Shown: positions 1-8,104, counted from the first letter of the stretch. The stretch: 12,029 nt of DNA from Marisimplicoccus framensis_A (GCA_042088875.1 JBELLF010000030.1:1-12029), one strand, 5' to 3'. Numbers and translations: made by a program. The notes: generated by a model not told the origin, from the letters alone.

Positions 1-2346
1 TCCAATTGGAGATCCATCTGGAGTTTTAGTCTTTTCAATTGGTATATATTGATTAGGATTAGCATAAAAGCCATTGATTTTTGTAATCAAAAAATCATAA
101 TACTCAGATCTATTTCTCATTAAATAATTCATTAAACTATTAATTCTTGAATAAATTTTAGATTTAGAGATGTCATTAGTTTGCTTATTATTATAGGCCA
201 TGAATAAATGATCTAAAAATAAAGATTGGGTATTTTTGTTGATAGAAGATTCATATTCATTCATTTTCATTTTCTTAAAGACAGAATTCTGAATTTCACT
301 AAGGTAGTTTTCAAGAGATAAAATATTTTTTCCAAACATATTCTGCTGATGGACTCTATTTATTCTTTCTGGATTTAACATATAAGTAAAGACATGATTA
401 ATAATTGCACTTGAAGCATTTATATAATCAAATCCAACACCCGTATTTGAGACAAAGTTCTCTCTTGTTCTTGGATTCCTAAAAGACCTGGGGCCTAGAA
501 TTTTAATCAAGTTTTGAGGAATGGTTAGATTAGTTGGATCAATTACTTTAAGAAGGGAGTTTAATGATTTAATCTGTAAATCTTTATCTGCAAACTTTAC
601 TTTATCGCCTCTGTTATTTTTAACATAATAGAGATAATCTATACCTCCAATAGCCTTTGCTGCTGCTTCAATTTGATATCTGTGCAACATATATATTGGA
701 ACCATTATGTCTTCAATTCTGTCGTATGGTTCACCATTTCTTAAGTTATCTAAATCAAGGTTAGTAAGCGCTTGTTTTCTAACATTTAATAATTTATCAA
801 GCTCTTTGTAAGCAAGATCACCATTATCCCATAAATGAGAGTATGGATTTGCACTACTAACTGGTCTCGAATCAGAATCACTTAGGTAGTATAACCCATT
901 CTCAACAGCATCATCTATAATCTTATTAAGCTCTTGATCTTCATTTACAGAATCCGAAAAATCAGAATAAGCGAATTGAACACTTACTTTATCCCATTCT
1001 CCAATATCTTTTGCATATGCATTATCAATATTTATCTGATTATCTACATATGAAATTTTGGGATGTGGGTAATCCATTACTGAAACCCTATCATTAGCAC
1101 TGGAAATAAAATTATGACCAAAACCAAGAGTATGTCCAATCTCATGCGCAGACAATTGTCTAATCCTATCTAAAGAAGTTTCTTTTATTAATTTTTTATT
1201 TTCTTCTGTATTAGGATTGTCTATTAGCCCACTGAGAATCATATAATCTTGTCTAACCCTTAAGCTTCCCAAACTTACTTGACCTTTTATAATTTCTCCT
1301 GTTCTAGGATCAACAATACTAGCACCATAACTCCACCCTCTGGTTGATCTGTGAATCCACTGAATTAGATTATATCTTACATCCATTGGATCAGCATCTT
1401 CGGGTAAAACCTCAATTCTAAAAGCATCTTTATATCCTGCGCTTTCAAATGCTTGATTCCACCAATTTCCTCCTTCTATAAGAGCAGACTTTACTGGCTC
1501 TGGTGTACCATTGTCTATATAGTAAATGATAGGTTCTGTTGGTTCGCTTATTTCTTGATCAGGATATTTTTTATTTAATCTATGTCTAACTATAAACCTT
1601 TGTTCTAGCTTCTCATCAATTGGAGTTGAATAATCATAAACTATAAAAGGATTGCTTCCACTTCTTGGATCAAATTTTCTTTTTTTATAATTGTTATCAG
1701 GAAGTTTAACAAAAGAATGATGTTGATTAACAGTAATATTTGATGCAGTTGGAGTAACACTTCTAACAAGATTTCCCACAGGATTGCCAGTAAAAGTAAG
1801 GATTACATCAAATTCTATATTTTCTGGAAAGGCTTTTGTTCTATCAAGTTCAATCGCAGACATTGATTTATTTAAAGAATAATTACCAGAATTAGAAAAC
1901 CTTAATCTTTGCGAAACACCATGAGCATCATTCATTAGAAGAGGAGTTAAGTCTATTATGTAATTATTATTTTTTTCTTCAATTATTTCAAATGAAAATA
2001 AAACAGATCTAGCAAAAGCTTCCTCAACAGCCTTATTTTCAAGATAATTATCAGAATTAGAAACATATCTAGTATTCGGCTGAACCATTAATATTTTATT
2101 TCCTCTTTTAGTAAAAAAGACTATTCTGGTATTACCTAGCTGACCTCTATCTAACCCAAGATCATTATTACCAATACCTCTACTTAATGAATTTATATAT
2201 AAAAATTCTTTATCAAGATTATTTACCTCAAGATGTATTTCCCCTGAATTATTACTGTAAGAGAAATTCATAAATCCTTCAAAATCAATGTTTTGAGAAA
2301 AAATAAGATTTGAAAATATAAGCGTAAGAAATAGTGTTTTTTTCAT
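1..2346 (-). CDS. Secreted zinc-dependent metalloprotease (DUF5117/DUF4953-like), 3' end off the window
   Basis: The frame is open from the ATG at 2344-2346 to the left edge (782 codons, no stop), so the C-terminus is missing. From memory of the family (roughly 800-860 residues) only a short tail is lost. Residues 1-18 are a signal peptide (MKK start, hydrophobic core, Ser-Gln near the likely cut), so the product is exported. The zinc site HEIGHTLGFGH lies at residues 401-411: His401, His405 and His411 would bind zinc and Glu402 would be the catalytic base. Met424 in SVMDYP downstream looks like a metzincin-type Met-turn. A family-typical WWNQAFE stretch starts at residue 295. The N-terminal ~280 residues resemble the beta-rich DUF5118/DUF5117 part and the region after the zinc site the DUF4953 part. 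Its natural substrate is unknown. It is divergent from prfB. The family call is strong; any specific function would be a guess. Confidence 0.9.
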   Translation of the reverse strand, partial: MKKTLFLTLIFSNLIFSQNIDFEGFMNFSYSNNSGEIHLEVNNLDKEFLYINSLSRGIGNNDLGLDRGQLGNTRIVFFTKRGNKILMVQPNTRYVSNSDNYLENKAVEEAFARSVLFSFEIIEEKNNNYIIDLTPLLMNDAHGVSQRLRFSNSGNYSLNKSMSAIELDRTKAFPENIEFDVILTFTGNPVGNLVRSVTPTASNITVNQHHSFVKLPDNNYKKRKFDPRSGSNPFIVYDYSTPIDEKLEQRFIVRHRLNKKYPDQEISEPTEPIIYYIDNGTPEPVKSALIEGGNWWNQAFESAGYKDAFRIEVLPEDADPMDVRYNLIQWIHRSTRGWSYGASIVDPRTGEIIKGQVSLGSLRVRQDYMILSGLIDNPNTEENKKLIKETSLDRIRQLSAHEIGHTLGFGHNFISSANDRVSVMDYPHPKISYVDNQINIDNAYAKDIGEWDKVSVQFAYSDFSDSVNEDQELNKIIDDAVENGLYYLSDSDSRPVSSANPYSHLWDNGDLAYKELDKLLNVRKQALTNLDLDNLRNGEPYDRIEDIMVPIYMLHRYQIEAAAKAIGGIDYLYYVKNNRGDKVKFADKDLQIKSLNSLLKVIDPTNLTIPQNLIKILGPRSFRNPRTRENFVSNTGVGFDYINASSAIINHVFTYMLNPERINRVHQQNMFGKNILSLENYLSEIQNSVFKKMKMNEYESSINKNTQSLFLDHLFMAYNNKQTNDISKSKIYSRINSLMNYLMRNRSEYYDFLITKINGFYANPNQYIPIEKTKTPDGSPIG

Positions 2347-2403
2347 GGTTAATTTTTTAGAAATATAATTTTTTTTTTCGAAATCATATAATTAATTTGA
2401 ACC

Positions 2404-3490
2404 ATGTTTTCTAAAGAAAATTTAAAGGGAATTAAAAAACGTATTGATACGTTAAGGGGGTTTCTTTGACCTAGAGTCTAAAGAGTCCATTCTTTCTAAT
2501 TTAGAAATCAAAGCATCTGAACCTAATTTCTGGACGAATCCTAAAGATGCAGAAAAAATTGTAAAAGAAATTCAACAAATTAAATCCTTAATATCTGAAT
2601 TTGATGTTTTAATAACGAAATATGATGATATAACAGTTCTTAGTGAATTTTTCTTGAACAAAGAGGTTAGTGAAAATGAGATTAACGAATCATATCATGA
2701 ATTAGATAATCTTGTTGAAGATATGGAATTTAGAATGATGTTAAGTAAAAAAGAAGATTCTATGTCTGCAATTCTTCAGGTTACTGCTGGAGCAGGTGGA
2801 ACTGAATCATGTGATTGGGCTGAAATGATTTTAAGAATGTATTTGATGTGGGGTGAAAAGAACAATTTTAAAATTAAAGAACTAAATAATCAACCCGGTG
2901 ATGTAGCTGGAATAAAAACTGCTACGATTCAAATTGATGGTGACTTTGCCTTTGGATGGCTTAAAGGAGAAAATGGTGTTCATAGATTAGTTAGAATATC
3001 ACCCTTTGACAGTAATGCAAAGAGACATACCTCTTTTGCCTCTGTATATGTTTATCCTCTTGTTGATGACTCAATAGAAATTAACATTAACCCTTCTGAT
3101 TTAATCTGGGAGACCATGAGGGCAGGTGGGGCTGGAGGTCAAAGTGTGAATAAGCTTGAAACTGCCGTAAGACTTAAACATAAACCTACGGGAATTACAA
3201 TTGAAAACTCTGAAACAAGGTCTCAATTAGATAATAAACAAAAGGCACTTATGCTTCTTAAATCTCAGCTTTATGAGATCGAGATTCAAAAGAATAATGA
3301 GGAAAGAAAAAAAATTGAAGATTCTAAGAAAAAAATAGAATGGGGATCACAAATTCGAAATTATGTATTACACCCATATAAAATTATAAAGGATGTCAGA
3401 ACTGGCTATGAATCAGGAAATACTGAGGCAATTCTTAATGGAGAACTTAATGATTTTTTAAAATCATTTCTTTTAAAAAAAGTTAATTAG
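2404..3490 (+). CDS. prfB: Peptide chain release factor 2, expressed by programmed +1 frameshift
   Basis: RF2 recognises UGA and UAA in the ribosomal A site and triggers peptide release. The ATG at 2404 opens a 21-codon zero frame ending at UGA 2467-2469. Skipping T2467 continues from GAC 2468 in the +1 frame to TAG 3488-3490, giving 361 residues, the usual RF2 length (E. coli 365). In the joined protein the stop-codon-recognition SPF tripeptide is at residues 199-201 and the catalytic GGQ at 244-246. GAGGTES in the middle of the protein is also typical. Residue 240, equivalent to E. coli position 246, is Ala, the common form rather than the K-12 Thr. Starting at TTG 2654, as a simple ORF finder would, loses 83 N-terminal residues, so the frameshifted reading is much better. 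The preceding bases show no SD sequence. The 3' end overlaps the convergent dnaB stop by 4 bp. Confidence 0.96.
2455..2470 (+). promoter_or_regulatory. prfB autoregulatory +1 frameshift site
   Basis: The site reads AGG GGG TTT CTT TGA C. It has an SD-like AGGGGG, a 3-nt spacer, the slippery CTT, then an in-frame UGA followed by C. Only one base in the spacer differs from the E. coli site (TTT for TAT). When RF2 is scarce, the ribosome pauses at UGA, the Leu tRNA slips from CUU to UUU and translation resumes at GAC. When RF2 is plentiful, translation ends after 21 residues. This is the classical negative feedback on RF2 level. The element and its geometry are read directly; function follows from the well-studied homologues. 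Confidence 0.95.
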
Positions 3491-4986
3491 AATGGAATAT
3501 CATCATCATCTTCAGTAAGGGGTTCACTAAAGTCACTTAATTTATCAGAATTTAGTTTTGACTGAAATTCAAATGTAGAATCATAGCTATCAATATCTTC
3601 AAATTTACCAAGGTTAGCAATAAATTTAAGTTTAATAGAGTCTAAAGCACCATTTCTATGCTTTGCTACAATAAACTCCCCTTGACCTTCAGATGGTGTT
3701 TTCATGTCATCATCCCATTCAGTTATTCCATAATATTCAGGTCTATACAAGAATGACACAATATCAGCATCTTGTTCAATTGCACCTGATTCTCTTAAAT
3801 CAGAAAGTATAGGTCTTTTTGTGCCACCTCTTGTCTCTACTGCCCTTGAAAGTTGAGATAAAGCAATAACAGGAATGTTCAATTCTTTTGCTAAGGCTTT
3901 AAGATTTCTAGAAATTGTAGATATTTCTTGCTCTCTATTACCTACTTTATTTGAGGATCCTAGATTCATTAACTGAAGATAGTCTATAACTATTAACTTG
4001 ATACCATGTGAGGATGCTAGTCTTCTTGCTTTTGCTCTTAGTTCAAAAATTGTAAGTGCAGCACTATCATCAATATATAGAGGTGCAGACTCAAGATCTG
4101 ATACTTTAATATTTAGTTGTTGCCACTCATGATCAGCAAGCTTACCAGTCCTTAATTTGTCAGATGAAAGTCCTGTCTCGGCTGAAATAAGTCTTGTAAT
4201 AAGTTGAACTGAAGACATCTCAAGTGAGAAAAAAGCAACTGGTATTTTTTTTTGAACAGAAATATTTCTTGCCATTGATAAAGCTAAAGCAGTTTTACCC
4301 ATACCTGGTCTTGCAGCAACGATAATTAAATCACTAGGTTGCCATCCTGATGTCAATCTATCTAATTTTTCAAATCCAGTTGATACCCCACTCAGACCTT
4401 CTTGTTTGGATATCTCTTCAATTCTATTTTTAGCCTGTATTACAAGATTTTGAGCTGTCTCAGATGAACCTTTAATGTTATTCTGGGCAATATCATATAA
4501 TTTTGATTCAGCTTCGTCCAATAAGTCTATTACATCTGTACTTTCATTATATGATTTTGCAATAATTTCATTTGATATTTTAATCAATTTTCTCTGAATA
4601 AATTTTTGCTGAATTATTCTTGAATGATATTCAATATGGGCAGAGGATGAAACTTTTTGAGAGAGACCTATAAGGTAGAAGTCACCGCCAACTATTTCAA
4701 AATTTTTATTTTTCTTTAGATCAGCTGATACAGTTAATAGATCAATTGGTTCCGATTCCCTAAATAATCTTTGAATTGATTCAAAAATGAGTTGATGTGA
4801 TTTTTTATAAAAAACTTCAGGAGAAAGAATATCAATTACTTCATTAACACCTTTTTCATCTATAAGCATTGCACCTAACACAGCTTCTTCAAGATCTAAA
4901 GCTTGAGGAGGTATCTTACCATCTGATAAATTATAAATGGCTTGATTTTCACTCTCATATATCTTTAAAGGATTTCTTTTCTCCAT
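3487..4986 (-). CDS. dnaB: Replicative DNA helicase DnaB
   Basis: Hexameric 5'-3' helicase that unwinds DNA at the replication fork and recruits primase. The 499 residues hold the N-terminal primase-interacting domain (about 25-130), a linker helix region (about 150-195) and a RecA-like ATPase domain (about 200-465). Visible motifs are Walker A ARPGMGKT (225-232), SLEMS with the likely catalytic Glu255 (254-258), Walker B LIVIDYLQL (331-339), the DLRESGAIEQDAD block (396-408) and AKHRNG (441-446). There is no intein. The ATG at 4984-4986 gives a full-length N-terminus. The final residues after about 465 are a non-conserved acidic linker ending DDDDIPF, matching the tip of single-strand binding protein (see findings). 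It lies 112 bp downstream of accA on the same strand and is probably cotranscribed. Its stop overlaps the convergent prfB stop. Confidence 0.97.
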   Translation of the reverse strand: MEKRNPLKIYESENQAIYNLSDGKIPPQALDLEEAVLGAMLIDEKGVNEVIDILSPEVFYKKSHQLIFESIQRLFRESEPIDLLTVSADLKKNKNFEIVGGDFYLIGLSQKVSSSAHIEYHSRIIQQKFIQRKLIKISNEIIAKSYNESTDVIDLLDEAESKLYDIAQNNIKGSSETAQNLVIQAKNRIEEISKQEGLSGVSTGFEKLDRLTSGWQPSDLIIVAARPGMGKTALALSMARNISVQKKIPVAFFSLEMSSVQLITRLISAETGLSSDKLRTGKLADHEWQQLNIKVSDLESAPLYIDDSAALTIFELRAKARRLASSHGIKLIVIDYLQLMNLGSSNKVGNREQEISTISRNLKALAKELNIPVIALSQLSRAVETRGGTKRPILSDLRESGAIEQDADIVSFLYRPEYYGITEWDDDMKTPSEGQGEFIVAKHRNGALDSIKLKFIANLGKFEDIDSYDSTFEFQSKLNSDKLSDFSEPLTEDDDDIPF

Positions 4987-5098
4987 TAAGTAAATGTATG
5001 GAAAAACAAGTTCTAAAAGTTAAAAATAATAGCTGATGTTAAATAAATCTTTAAACAACTTATTTGTTGATAACTGCATAATTTTGTTAATAGTAATT

Positions 5099-6052
5099 CT
5101 AGCCCTTGAACTTTCCTATTTTAGTAAATTTTTTTCTTCTAAGTTCAATCATCTTTTTACTAGATAAAGACTTAATTTTTTTTGTGAAGTAGATAATGTT
5201 TTCTTTGACTGATTGATATGAATGAGCGGGATCGTAATGAGCACCACCAAGAGGCTCGTCAATAATTTTGTCAATTAATTTATTTTTAAACATATCTTCA
5301 GCAGTTAATTTTAATGCTTCAGCAGCTAACTCTTTATGTTCCCAGCTTCTCCATAAAATTGATGAACACGACTCAGGAGAGATCACTGAATACCAGGTGT
5401 TTTCAAGCATTAAAATTTTATCACCAACACCTATTCCTAAAGCACCACCAGATGCTCCTTCTCCAATAACAATACAAATGATAGGAACATTTATATTCAT
5501 CATTTCATAAATATTTCTTGCAATTGCTTCACCCTGTCCTCTCTCTTCAGCTTCCAAACCAGGATATGCACCAGGCGTATCGATTAATGTGACAATGGGA
5601 ATACTAAACTTCTCAGCTTGCTTCATCAATCTAAGCGCCTTTCTGTAGCCCTCAGGATTAGCCATACCAAAATTTCTATATTGCCTTGTTTTTGTATTAT
5701 AACCTTTTTGAGTACCAATAAACATATATGATTGATCACCAATTTTACCAAGACCACCAATCATTGCCTTATCATCTTTTACATTTCTATCTCCGTGTAA
5801 TTCAAGGAAGGTGTCACCACATATATTATTAATATAGTCAAGAGTGTACGGTCTGTTTGGGTGTCGAGATAATTGAACTTTTTGCCATGCAGAAAGGTTG
5901 CTGTATATACCCTTTTTAGTTTCAATAAGTTTTTTTTGGAGTAAATTAAATGTTTTTGTTACATCTACATCAATCTCATTTTCAATAGACTTACACTTGT
6001 CTATTTGTTCTAAAATTTCTTTAACAGGAAGTTCAAAATCTAAAAACTCCAT
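5099..6052 (-). CDS. accA: Acetyl-CoA carboxylase carboxyltransferase subunit alpha
   Basis: With AccD it transfers the carboxyl group from carboxybiotin to acetyl-CoA, making malonyl-CoA, the committed step of fatty-acid synthesis in the cytoplasm. The 317 residues match the usual length (E. coli 319). The N-terminal helical region is followed by RHPNRPYTLDYI (63-74), a crotonase-like core with LIDTPGAYPG (156-165) and AEERGQ (168-173), and the oxyanion-hole-type glycine-rich GEGASGGALGI (197-207). No zinc ribbon is present, as expected because that lies in AccD. The ATG at 6050-6052 gives the family N-terminus (MEFLDFE). It is 38 bp downstream of the permease stop and upstream of dnaB on the same strand. 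accD, accB and accC are not in the window. Confidence 0.97.
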   Translation of the reverse strand: MEFLDFELPVKEILEQIDKCKSIENEIDVDVTKTFNLLQKKLIETKKGIYSNLSAWQKVQLSRHPNRPYTLDYINNICGDTFLELHGDRNVKDDKAMIGGLGKIGDQSYMFIGTQKGYNTKTRQYRNFGMANPEGYRKALRLMKQAEKFSIPIVTLIDTPGAYPGLEAEERGQGEAIARNIYEMMNINVPIICIVIGEGASGGALGIGVGDKILMLENTWYSVISPESCSSILWRSWEHKELAAEALKLTAEDMFKNKLIDKIIDEPLGGAHYDPAHSYQSVKENIIYFTKKIKSLSSKKMIELRRKKFTKIGKFKG

Positions 6053-6090
6053 TTAGTAAATTTTTTGTAAATATAAATTAATTAAATGAC

Positions 6091-7158
6091 CTATCTAATT
6101 GCCTTCTTTAATAAAATTAGGGCAATTGTTAAAAATATTAATAAAATTCCCCATGATGCAATTGAAGGAGAAAAATTAGACTTAAGAACCAATACTCCAA
6201 ATATTTTATCTAGAAAAATAAATAAGAAGCCTAATGATACCCCAATTGCAAGATTGGTGCCTGTACCTCCTCTTCTTTTAAAAGAGGATACTGAGACTGC
6301 AATTATTGTTAATATGAAACATGACAAAGGGATAGTATACCTTTTATGACGAACAAGTAAGTGAGAATTAATTAATGGGGAGCCTGCTCTTTTCTCATAT
6401 CTAATTAAATTATTTAGCTCAAAAAAATTCAATGTCTCGGCAACATAATTAAGTGGTGCTAAATCTTCTATATCAAAGTCAAATATAGTATCCTTTCTAG
6501 TAAGCCTCTCAATCATCTCTTTATCATCAAATACAGTTCTTTTGACATAATTTGTAAGACGGAAAATTGAATCGTCCCACCTAATGTTAGAAGCGGAAAT
6601 TTTATGATTTAGTTTGTTTCCACTAAAATTCTCTAGGGTAAAGTTAAACCCTCTATTTCTTTTTGGATCATAACTACTTATGTAAATAAACTCATTTTCA
6701 TTAATTTGTTTGAAAAGTCTAGAAGTTTTTCTTACATCCTCGGATTTTATATATTCAGAGATGAATTCATTAAAATTCTTATTAGACTTTGGGACTATAA
6801 ACATTACAGATATTAAAGCAAATACAACTATAATAGATGCAGAGATAAAGTATGGCTTCATAAATCTTTGAAATGAAACACCCGATGATAGAATGGCGGT
6901 TACTTCAGTATTATTTGCTAGTCTAGATGTAAACCAGATTACAGCTAAAAATAAAAAAACAGGATACAGTTGACTCCCAAAATACCATATGAAGTCTATA
7001 TAGTATACTAAAATTTGATCACCTGGAACTTCATTTTCTCTGAATTTATCAATTTTTTCAGCAAAATCAACCATTATTCCTATGGGAATAAATAATCCAA
7101 ACATTATAAAAAAAGTACCTATATATTTTTTGATTATGTACTTATCAAGAATCTTCAT
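6091..7158 (-). CDS. LptF/LptG-family permease (YjgP/YjgQ)
   Basis: Inner-membrane component of the Lpt machine that extracts lipopolysaccharide and passes it to the periplasmic bridge. The 355 residues show three N-terminal membrane segments (about 11-30, 55-77, 104-123), a periplasmic beta-jellyroll-like domain (about 125-270) and three C-terminal segments (about 275-291, 302-323, 332-350), the layout of the LptF/LptG fold. MKILDKYIIKKY at the N-terminus and the cytoplasmic loop TEVTAILSSGVSF (84-96) are typical of the family. LptF and LptG are hard to tell apart by eye, so no symbol is given; no partner permease or LptB ATPase is in the window. It is first in the minus-strand run with accA and dnaB. 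Start ATG 7156-7158 is preceded by a perfect TAATTTTG element 5 bp upstream. Confidence 0.93.
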   Translation of the reverse strand: MKILDKYIIKKYIGTFFIMFGLFIPIGIMVDFAEKIDKFRENEVPGDQILVYYIDFIWYFGSQLYPVFLFLAVIWFTSRLANNTEVTAILSSGVSFQRFMKPYFISASIIVVFALISVMFIVPKSNKNFNEFISEYIKSEDVRKTSRLFKQINENEFIYISSYDPKRNRGFNFTLENFSGNKLNHKISASNIRWDDSIFRLTNYVKRTVFDDKEMIERLTRKDTIFDFDIEDLAPLNYVAETLNFFELNNLIRYEKRAGSPLINSHLLVRHKRYTIPLSCFILTIIAVSVSSFKRRGGTGTNLAIGVSLGFLFIFLDKIFGVLVLKSNFSPSIASWGILLIFLTIALILLKKAIR

Positions 7159-7163
7159 CTTTT

Positions 7164-7171
7164 CAAAATTA
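7164..7171 (-). promoter_or_regulatory. Candidate -7 element for the permease-accA-dnaB run
   Basis: Read on the minus strand this is TAATTTTG, a perfect match to the Bacteroidota -7 consensus TAnnTTTG, ending 5 bp before the ATG. No TTTG at the usual -33 spacing is visible; a 10-bp inverted repeat occupies that position instead. If used, the mRNA would have almost no 5' leader. Confidence 0.45.
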
Positions 7172-7177
7172 GAAAAG

Positions 7178-7207
7178 TAATTAACAAGAATTAAGCATTG
7201 TTAATTA
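7178..7207. repeat. Perfect 10-bp inverted repeat, candidate operator
   Basis: TAATTAACAA (7178-7187) and TTGTTAATTA (7198-7207) are exact reverse complements separated by 10 bp, so half-site centres are 20 bp apart, about two helical turns. It lies just upstream of the permease -7 element in the divergent region shared with transketolase. That placement fits a dimeric regulator's binding site better than an RNA hairpin, since it would be upstream of transcription. AT-rich DNA makes some palindromes by chance, so function is inferred. Confidence 0.45.
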
Positions 7208-7243
7208 ATTATATAAAATTTATGATAAAAAGAAATTAAAGAA

Positions 7244-7275
7244 TTTTGAAAGTGAATTCTATAACCCTACTTTTA
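7244..7275 (+). promoter_or_regulatory. Candidate promoter of the transketolase operon
   Basis: TTTTG (7244-7248) as the -33 element, a 19-bp spacer, and TACTTTTA (7268-7275) as the -7 element, one mismatch from TAnnTTTG. Both spacing and sequence fit the Bacteroidota primary sigma-factor promoter. The start point would fall within a few bases of ATG 7282, giving a leaderless or nearly leaderless mRNA. Confidence 0.55.
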
Positions 7276-7281
7276 TGAAAA

Positions 7282-8103
7282 ATGAAAGAAGATCTAAATA
7301 AATTTGTTTACCAAATTAGAAGAGATATACTTAGAATGGTCCATGAAGTTAATTCAGGTCATCCTGGTGGCTCCCTTGGTTGTGTTGAATTTTTTGTAAT
7401 ACTTTATAAAAAAATTCTAAGAAATGAGTCGAATACAAAAGATATGTTCATCCTGTCTAATGGTCATATATCTCCGGTATATTACAGTGTACTTGCAAGA
7501 ACTGGTCATTTTGACATAAGTGAATTAAATACATTTAGAAAAATAAATTCTAGACTGCAAGGACACCCTACAAATCATGATGGTTTACCAGGTATTCATG
7601 TCTCAACGGGATCTCTTGGGCAAGGAATTTCAGTTGGTATTGGAATAGCATTATCTAAAAAATTAAATAACGATAATTCTTTAGTATATGTTTTGACTGG
7701 AGATGGCGAACTGCAAGAAGGTCAGAACTGGGAAGCTTTTATGTTTGCTTCTGCAAAAAAAGTTGACAATATAATCTTAACTATAGATTATAATGGACAA
7801 CAAATAGATGGCTCTACAAAAGATGTACTTGATATAGGAAGCTTGGATCAAAAATTAAAATCCTTTGGATGGGATGTTCTAGAAGTCAATAACGGTAACT
7901 CATTAGAAGAAGTATATAAAATTCTTAATTCTGCAAAAGATAGAAGTCAGAAAGGTAAACCAATTGCTATTATCATGAATACGGTAATGGGTAACGGTGT
8001 AGATTTCATGATGCATACACATAAATGGCATGGAATAGCTCCAAATGACGAACAGCTAAAGGTGGCTCTGAGCCAAAACCCTGAAACATTAGGAGATTAT
8101 TAA
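7282..8103 (+). CDS. Transketolase, N-terminal subunit (TPP-binding half)
   Basis: Transfers two-carbon ketol units between sugar phosphates in the non-oxidative pentose phosphate pathway, making ribose-5-P and erythrose-4-P. The 273 residues cover only the thiamine-diphosphate-binding domain of a full transketolase (about 650 residues). Substrate-loop SGHPGG is at 25-30, GHP at 94-96, and the TPP/Mg motif runs from GDG (140-142) to Asn171. The pyrimidine-binding and C-terminal domains are supplied by the next gene, whose ATG is 1 bp after this stop, so the two subunits are made together. This split form is common in many bacteria and archaea and is not a frameshift: each half has its own clean start and stop. 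ATG 7282 gives the family N-terminus; an out-of-frame ATG at 7275 opens only an 8-codon ORF. Confidence 0.95.
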   Translation: MKEDLNKFVYQIRRDILRMVHEVNSGHPGGSLGCVEFFVILYKKILRNESNTKDMFILSNGHISPVYYSVLARTGHFDISELNTFRKINSRLQGHPTNHDGLPGIHVSTGSLGQGISVGIGIALSKKLNNDNSLVYVLTGDGELQEGQNWEAFMFASAKKVDNIILTIDYNGQQIDGSTKDVLDIGSLDQKLKSFGWDVLEVNNGNSLEEVYKILNSAKDRSQKGKPIAIIMNTVMGNGVDFMMHTHKWHGIAPNDEQLKVALSQNPETLGDY

Positions 8104-8104
8104 T

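Noticed and set aside
2654..3490. A standalone 278-residue RF2-like ORF starting at TTG 2654
   Set aside because: It is the tail of full-length prfB; coding sequence continues upstream in the same frame to the frameshift site, and the joined product has the normal RF2 length.
5056..5069. Possible terminator hairpin CAAC/GTTG between accA and dnaB
   Set aside because: Only a 4-bp stem with no T-run on the relevant strand; far too weak, and accA and dnaB look cotranscribed.
5063..5086. Plus-strand promoter-like TTTG...TAATTTTG in the accA-dnaB gap
   Set aside because: Spacing is only 12 bp and no plus-strand gene follows.
5268..5510. Plus-strand 80-residue ORF
   Set aside because: Lies wholly inside accA in antisense; no recognisable protein and the accA frame is conserved throughout.
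6086..6349. Plus-strand 87-residue ORF
   Set aside because: Antisense shadow of the permease C-terminus; low-complexity composition without family features.
7275..7301. Short upstream ORF (8 codons) overlapping the transketolase start
   Set aside because: Its ATG lies at the edge of the -7 element and would probably not be transcribed.
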